A stretch of DNA of 64,000 nucleotides, from positions 186,001-250,000 of the forward strand of contig CAJQUW010012546.1 of NCBI GenBank assembly GCA_907163375.1, written 5' to 3'. This DNA is from Prostheceraeus crozeri (taxonomy: Eukaryota > Platyhelminthes > Polycladida > Euryleptidae). The translations under genes were made by a program, and so were the position numbers. Positions 58,811 through 64,000 of this stretch are shown in pieces. The notes under the pieces are model-generated. The model was given only the letters and a program-made list of their open reading frames with translations, was not told the origin of the DNA and did not search any database. Position 1 is the first letter of the stretch. Every line of letters starts with the position of its first letter.

Positions 58811-59533
58811 CTAGCTTCCGGCAACTCTCAGGAACAAGCTCTTCTGTGCGACTTTCTTGCATTGATTATCGATATGAATGTCCCATGATAATCGCTGATC
58901 ATAAATAATGCCAAGGACCTCTAGTGAATTGAGAAAGGACGTATCAAATGCGAATGACTGTTTCTTTATAATATTTATCTTGGTTTTATTTCCGTTTAAG
59001 TTGAGGCCGTTTTGTTGACACCAGGCATTTACGTGACGTATTAGCTGTGTAATTGTTGTACATTCGCGTTCGACTGGCATCAATGAAATTATATCATCAG
59101 AATATTTTATTATCATATAATTTGCATTCGAAAAATATGGGAGTATGGGTTCGAAGATACTCATATGCTCTGAAAAGAGGAATGGAGCGATGATAGAGCT
59201 TTGACGCACTCCAGACAGGACACACGTTTCGTCACTCACAAAATTCGATTCCAGTACTGCTCTCTGGCGTCGATCCTTCGGATAGCTGACACACCATTGA
59301 ACGAAGGCTGGCGGGAGATCTCCATTTTGTAACGTTTCAACCAGACGACCATGATAAAGAGAGTCGAAAGCTTTTGAAATATTGAAGCTTATCATGATAA
59401 CTCCGTCCGTGTCAGCTTGGTCGAGAGTCTTTGTTATGCAATCATGGATGGTAATATGAGCATGAAAGATTGATGTTTCAGGCTTAAAGCCAAACTGATT
59501 AGGTCCATACATGTTTAGCAATTGCTGCTTCAC
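58811..59533 (-). pseudogene. LINE reverse-transcriptase fragment (about 240 aa)
   Basis: Minus-strand frame with RT palm motifs: LLNMYGPNQFGFKPETSIFH, MISFNISKAFDSLYHGRLVE (the F(D/N)xxKAFD motif), SGVRQSSIIAPFLF (a degenerate GVPQGSILGPLLF) and YSDDIISLMPV in place of YADD. It ends with LEVLGIIYDQRLSWDIHIDN (the LGxxxDxxLxW motif). Both ends are missing, and substitutions at Pro/Gly of the GVPQGS motif suggest a dead copy. It is from a different LINE family than 46.6-48.5 kb. Confidence 0.85.
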
Positions 59534-59579
59534 TGACTAATACGAAACTTTCATGAATTTTCGCAAAAATAGGCAACTT

Positions 59580-59878
59580 AGATTTTCTTTCCAAAGTCCG
59601 TGAATTTCATTTGTCTCTTATGTGCTAAACAACAGGGTAATCCAATTGATGGATACCGACCACCTATCTGCAGGCTCAATCTTTTCGCTTAACATTTGTT
59701 TTGCACATGAATGAAGTCCACGCCGAAGCGTCGTGCAGTGGTGAAATATCAGCCTCCATGGAAAATTCCTCGAATATTTTAATTTTTCAAAATTAGGTTT
59801 GCATGCTTACTAACAGCTAATCTCCGTAGAGGTGAATTTAGAACAGTGCACGGAACTTTTCGTCAATTGGAAACGCTA
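59580..59878. repeat. dispersed repeat, copy 2 (pair with 49715-49993)
   Basis: See the copy at 49715. This one has additional sequence in the first third (around 59640-59690) and ends at the same CAATTGGAAACGCT motif. Confidence 0.8.
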
Positions 59879-60019
59879 ATCATATGATAAAAATTAGGTT
59901 TTATAAATCTGTAAATTTGTTTCTCTTTCACAAAAATCGCCATTGTTATTCATAATTCTCTTAGATGTGATCTTATTACTGAAAAAGGTGCTGTCATATG
60001 TCTTCTTCTCTGTTTACAG

Positions 60020-60348
60020 CTCTCAAATTATCGATCGCGAATCTTCCTAAGCCAATATCAGGGTTGCTTGCATTTGGTGAGATCAACGGCTGGACGTATG
60101 AGCAGTCTGCTGTTCTGTTGTGGATGACAAGCGGTCATGTGGATAATGCAAAGGCAATAATTGAAGGCAAGAAATGTTCGACGTTACTCTGGAGTCTATC
60201 GATGGACGAGCAATTAACTAGTGGAAGTATCGAGATCATAGATACGATGTTGTCTGAATATGGAGAATCCGAATTGCTATCCCGACTACTTTTTTTGGAA
60301 GATGGTGACGAAGAAGAAGATCAGTACTTGCAGGATTTAATATTTTAG
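60020..60348 (+). CDS. TERF2IP: candidate last exon of RAP1/TERF2IP (RCT domain)
   Basis: The acceptor TTCTTCTCTGTTTACAG ends at 60019, the exon opens in phase 1, and it runs 109 codons to TAG. The order of motifs matches the C-terminal RCT domain of vertebrate RAP1, through which it binds TRF2: MTSGHVDNAKAIIEG (vertebrate pattern SG..EA..A.L..G), LLWSLSMDEQLTSG (WS..DD..L) and MLSEYGESELLSRLLFLE (L...FG...V.RRI.F). An acidic tail EDGDEEEDQYLQD follows, beyond the vertebrate end. AATTAAAG-type poly(A) signal lies ~140 bp downstream. It joins in phase with the exon at 20739-20976. This is a motif-level comparison. A different protein with a similar helical domain is less likely but possible. 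Confidence 0.72.
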
Positions 60349-60486
60349 TGCCCGATTTTAAATAGTTGACATCGCTGAATTTTTGCTTTGTACATTTTTG
60401 TGAAAAATTGATCATTCTCTTCAACAAAAAAATGTTTGATGGATTTTATATCTGTACAATGTTGATGCAATTCTAATTCATAAAGA

Positions 60487-60492
60487 ATTAAA
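60487..60492 (+). promoter_or_regulatory. candidate poly(A) signal ATTAAA
   Basis: A common variant signal 139 bp after the stop codon of the RCT exon, which supports that exon being terminal. Confidence 0.4.
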
Positions 60493-60880
60493 GTGACACA
60501 CAAGCCAAGAAAAATAGTTTTGATTTCAGGAATGTTCCACAATTAAGTGTTTTCACTAGACGATTTGTCGATTTATGTCATGATTAAATTGCGACATGAT
60601 ATGATTTTAAAAAATCCTGGAAACGGAAGAATTCCAAGAATAAATTATATTAATTAAGCCCAGTGCATACTATGACATAGAGCCAGATGCATTATATACG
60701 TGGTTCAGTCAATAATCACATAGACTTGACATCGAATATTTACGTCATTGATCCGGTATTGATAATATAAATTGACATGGGTATGTAGGTGGCAGGTCAG
60801 TGAGTTTCATTGTCATTATTTATCGCATCTGTTAGACAAGTTCGACGCTTGTCATAACTGGCAGATGTTAGTCGCTTGAA

Positions 60881-62566
60881 ATGAACAATGCAGTTGAATA
60901 CCGAAGTATCATTAAGTTTCTGAACTTAAGGAAAGTCCCACCGAATGAAATATTGCAGCGGTTGCAAAATGTTTACGGTGAAGATTCTCCATCACGTGTT
61001 ACCACAGAATTAGATTCGTCTGCGCGCGCTTCGGTTTCCCAGACAGGAATATGTAGCCTTAATATCGAAATGGCACATCACAGAATTAGACAACTTGCTC
61101 TTTCTCTGCAATAATTTCTAGGGAGTCCGCAAAACACATGTTCGTTTTTTTTCGATCGTTTATTGTCGAGATCTTTCGACCGTTCTACGCGATCATCGTC
61201 AGGAAAGCTCCTTCTCGAATGGATAATTTGTGTATCGCATGCTATTGGAAATTGGCAAACTATAAGCTGTCAGCAGAGGACACCAGAGCCAGTGAGGGAT
61301 GCGTGTGTGCTGTGATATCACTTCGCATACACCAAAACAAATCGCTGTCTAGCTAACATTCGATTCCGTGTTTGCACTATGCAGTAAGGAATGGTGAGAA
61401 GACGATAATGTGAAATCATCAAGTGAACTAATTTTCATATACGCCTGCTATGCTACTTTTTTATTAATGATCGGAAGAGCTAACATTATGGAGAAAACTT
61501 GAGCGTAATGATCTGAATTCTTCGAATCTGAAGGAATTGCGACAATCGAAGCACTTTGCATGCGCTCACATTAATCCGCAAGCGACGCACGACTTTTTTT
61601 CCTATCTCTGTAAGGTATTAGGAATTCCTTCTTGCCCACTTAATAGGTTCCTCCCTGTGCCGTCAATTTCGCATTAATCACACTTCTAGCAAACCGAAGC
61701 AGATAAACAAAATATTTAATTCTGTGCGTGCTACAGTTTACAATTGGGCACGAGATTTTCGAGGTGGTCGAACTTCAGTCTTCAATGACGCAACGAAAAG
61801 TGGACGTCCAACAGATGTTCCGCAATCGGAACATCAGGTGTGTGCTTTTTTGATCCGTGACAACCGGTGTATTCGAATGATCTTGCCGATGCCCTGGCTA
61901 TTAGTCAACGGAAGTGTCCACAATATCCTCAGCGATTTGGGCATGCGAAAGTTGTGCTCACGTTTTGTCCCAAAGTTCATCACATCCGAAATGGCAGAGA
62001 CTCGATGGCTCGAGATGAAACGCCATTAAACCTGTTTATTCCTTTGAGTCGCAGGGAGTCATCTGAATGGCGATTTCCAGAAGACAGTGCTCCAAGAAAA
62101 ATCAGAACAGGAACATCGCATTGTCGCTGTTCAATGTTGTCTGTCTTCTGGTGCAGTAAAGGGTTTGTCCATCTCGACATTTTAGACAAGTCGCGCGCAA
62201 TGAATGGCCCGTATTACAAAGACCTTTTAGAGACAATGTCCACAAAACTTTCGAGACGATCTGCGAAGTACTTACTTTATGACAATGCCCCAATTCTTAC
62301 TGCTGCGATTGTGAAGGAAACTGTGTCTCAATTGAAGTTCCAGACTATTCAGCATCCTCCGTATTCTCCAGATCTGGCACCATCTGACTTCTGCCTCTTT
62401 CGTCATTTGAAGAAAACCTTGTGAGGTCAGAAGTTTTATTCATCTTCCGAAGTGGAGAGCAGTATGTAAGACAGGTTTTTGATTCGCTGGACGAGAGCTT
62501 TTCAAGAATGCTTTCGAAGAATTGGTGTTGAGATGGCGAAAATGTGTTGATCAGAATGGATTCTAA
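60881..62566 (+). pseudogene. mariner transposase, interrupted and mutated
   Basis: The N-terminus (VEYRSIIKFLNLRKVPPNEI, a mariner HTH) stops where the MITE enters at 61003. It resumes at 61727 with ATVYNWARDFRGGRTS and the GRPTDVP linker. The second HTH is split by a frameshift (NDLADALAISQ in one frame, GSVHNILSDLGMRKLCSRFV in another). About 30 codons before the first catalytic Asp are deleted, so AETRW is soon followed by DETPLNLF. YDNAPI and YSPDLAPSDFCLF are intact, with 34 residues between the last two aspartates (DD34D). A premature TGA at 62422 precedes a degenerate C-terminus ending LRWRKC. It is certainly inactive. Confidence 0.92.
61003..61726 (+). mobile_element. hAT-type MITE, CACAGAATTA family, copy 8, inside the mariner
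   Basis: CACAGAATTAGATTCGTCTG at the left and TTAATTCTGTG at 61726. The flanks CGTGTTAC (60995-61002) and CGTGCTAC (61727-61734) differ at one base of eight. The interior follows the 34.6-kb copy, with an extra ~90 bp (61105-61205) containing an inverted TCGATCGT..GACGAT-like motif. Its insertion cut the transposase gene of the surrounding mariner. Confidence 0.93.
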
Positions 62567-62740
62567 GCAATACTAGAATCCAATCTTTATTCAGCTTCGT
62601 ATTTAATAATATGTTCTCACATTTCAAGTTTGATTGCATTTTTGTTATCTACAAATACACATTACATTGGATAGCTACGGCCGTTTAGATATCTTCAATA
62701 TTTCTTTTTAAGTCTAAGTGATTATTGACTGAACCACATA

Positions 62741-62995
62741 GGTAATCCGGACCAAAATTTAGGGATATAAGGAGAAATAAATCAAAACTAATTGATTAAA
62801 ATTAAGGGTTGACATTGGCATGTATTTCTTCCATTTTAGGAACCCCAGGATTTAGTTAGAAATGTAATGCATCTTCGATTATCCAACTGGTCAAAACCCA
62901 ATAGGACAGTGAAAGATCCGGATAAGCGAATTTTCAAATCCCATATTTGAAAAAGCCTGTGGCTCAGATCAAAGATATTTGAGAATGTAACACCA
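62741..62995. other. no recognisable gene
   Basis: Short AT-rich spacer between the mariner and the following MITE. Confidence 0.4.
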
Positions 62996-63469
62996 CACTA
63001 GGTGACATGCCACGCTCAATCACGCGTAATTCACGCGTGAACCACGCGTAATTACACATGACCCTAGACATCCGTGGCTATGCGGGATATTGCTTCAATA
63101 TCTGTTATATAAGCTAGTATAGTTGGCAGTCCTGTTATATAGACTTTGCGTCTCATGTGTCTGCATGTATCAGAGGCTAAACAATGTGATAGGACCTCAA
63201 TTTCATGCTCAGGGAAGACAGAACATGCTTAGCCGTTCATCCGTGGTTCAAGCGGCAGCACAGACAACCGCAGACGACGCGCAAACTATAAACTCTCGCT
63301 CGCGCGTATTCATGAGCATTCTCCATGTTTTAACAGCATGAGATCAAGTGATTTCTGACTCTTAGTGCAGCGCGTATGTGCGCGGGTAGAAGAATAGAAT
63401 GTCCTTAACCACGGATGTTTGGGGTGTTCCGTAATTACGCGTGAATTACGCGTGGCATGTCACCTAGTG
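62996..63469. mobile_element. MITE with long CACTAGGTGACATGCCACGC TIR
   Basis: The first 20 bp recur exactly inverted at 63450-63469. The inverted similarity then continues through TAATTACGCGTG-type repeats (ACGCGT appears several times at each end) and an inner ACATCCGTGG/CCACGGATGT block, so the TIRs reach ~80 bp or more. It is 474 bp without recognisable coding content. The start CACTA would fit CMC/EnSpm, but the expected 3-bp duplication is not seen, so the superfamily is open. Confidence 0.85.
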
Positions 63470-64000
63470 CAGCAGTCCCCAAAAATATAATCTACATATA
63501 TTGCATCCTATACATCTACATGTACCTAAAATATGATATCAAATTTCTTTGTTGTCAATATTTCGACTGTTTAATGAAAATATGAGCATAAATTCCTCGT
63601 TCTACTATTCACTGTTGCTACTATTAAAGTACATAGGCATACAAGCAATAACCGTGAGCTGAGACAATGAATTGAAAGTGATAATCCAAGCTGTATTCCC
63701 AGCTATCAAAACGTACTTAGTAATGCGTTCAGCTAGTTACTTGCCTATCACTGACTCGGAGAACCCCACATTGAGCCAATGAGATGCAGGTAAAGCAAGA
63801 GTACTTCGAGCATGTATTATTGAAAGAGGATATATATATGATGTTAACAAAATTGCGCCCGATCTCTGAAAAGAGCAAATCTGCTCATGCGATCACCTCA
63901 AGACTTCACTATTTCTGGATGTTTGGACTTTTCTGGACTTTTCATTTGAACAAGCAGCAGTGATTTCAGCTGAAAAGCTCTATTACAAAAGCAGTAAGTA
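63470..64000. other. no recognisable gene
   Basis: Nothing supported to the window edge. Confidence 0.4.

Larger units (their letters stand above)
20977..60019 (+). other. proposed 39-kb intron of the RAP1-like gene
   Basis: The donor GTGAGT at 20977 and the acceptor CTTCTTCTCTGTTTACAG ending at 60019 are both in phase 1, so the two candidate exons join without disturbing the frame. The 39,043 bp between them consist almost wholly of transposons and repeats on both strands. Additional small phase-1 exons inside cannot be excluded. Confidence 0.5.
60699..62738 (+). mobile_element. second mariner element, split by a MITE
   Basis: TIR CGTGGTTCAGTCAATAATCA (60699) against the inverse ending at 62738, 20 of 21 positions matching, with TA on both outer sides (60697-60698 and 62739-62740). 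Without the 724-bp MITE and its TSD it would be about 1.3 kb, normal for mariner. The transposase is broken. It differs from the first mariner in both TIR and protein. Confidence 0.92.

Noticed and set aside
63123-63341. 72-codon frame inside the long-TIR MITE
   Set aside because: Chance open frame in a non-coding element with a GC-richer centre.
1-64000. tRNA, rRNA, CRISPR array, bacterial operon or promoter signals
   Set aside because: None seen. The sequence has eukaryotic transposon and intron character throughout.

Overview
This looks like an AT-rich piece of an animal nuclear genome, probably an invertebrate, made mostly of transposable elements (TEs) in many stages of decay. The evidence is GT-AG splice sites, poly(A) signals, animal-type mariner, hAT, P/THAP, MULE and non-LTR elements, and the lack of closely packed genes, operons, rRNA, tRNA or CRISPR. 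The species cannot be named from the sequence.

The most important host signal is two plus-strand exons far apart. The exon at 20739-20976 looks like the second half of a Rap1-type Myb domain followed by a Ser/Asp/Glu-rich linker. The exon at 60020-60348 looks like the Rap1 C-terminal (RCT) domain and ends in a stop codon. The first has a GTGAGT donor in phase 1 and the second has a pyrimidine-rich acceptor in phase 1. They could therefore be joined by one intron of about 39 kb, giving the 3' part of a TERF2IP/RAP1-like telomere-protein gene. If so, most of the window is intron of that gene. The 5' exons (BRCT, first Myb helix) were not found.

Layout. 0.1-1.4 kb: a mariner with an intact 351-aa transposase. 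2.7-5.3 kb: non-autonomous hAT-like and other MITEs. 5.5-8.0 kb: a decayed hAT. 8.6-11.5 kb: a MITE, a diverged palindrome and a hAT fragment. 12.4-15.2 kb: a hAT with a perfect 8-bp target-site duplication (TSD) and a MITE nested in its gene. 16.2-18.0 kb: a degenerate THAP/P-element transposase. 20.0 kb: a LINE fragment. 22.3-24.2 kb: a hAT-like element with a 6-bp TSD. 25.3-27.1 kb: a hAT with a perfect TSD. 27.4-28.3 kb: an unidentified decayed coding region. 28.4-32.5 kb: nested elements and MITEs. 32.6-37.5 kb: a 530-bp inverted repeat pair around a 3.25-kb spacer. 44.9-48.5 kb: a nested stack of two MITEs and two LINEs. 49.7-55.1 kb: repeat pairs and another TIR element. 57.9-58.6 kb: a short MULE remnant. 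58.8-59.5 kb: an RT fragment. 60.0-60.5 kb: the RCT exon. 60.7-62.7 kb: a second, broken mariner split by a MITE. 63.0-63.5 kb: a long-TIR MITE.

The commonest family is a hAT-type MITE with CACAGAATTA termini. Eight copies are recognisable, and three have perfect 8-bp TSDs. Several elements sit inside others, so their order of arrival can be read from the sequence. Only the first mariner appears to encode a full-length transposase.
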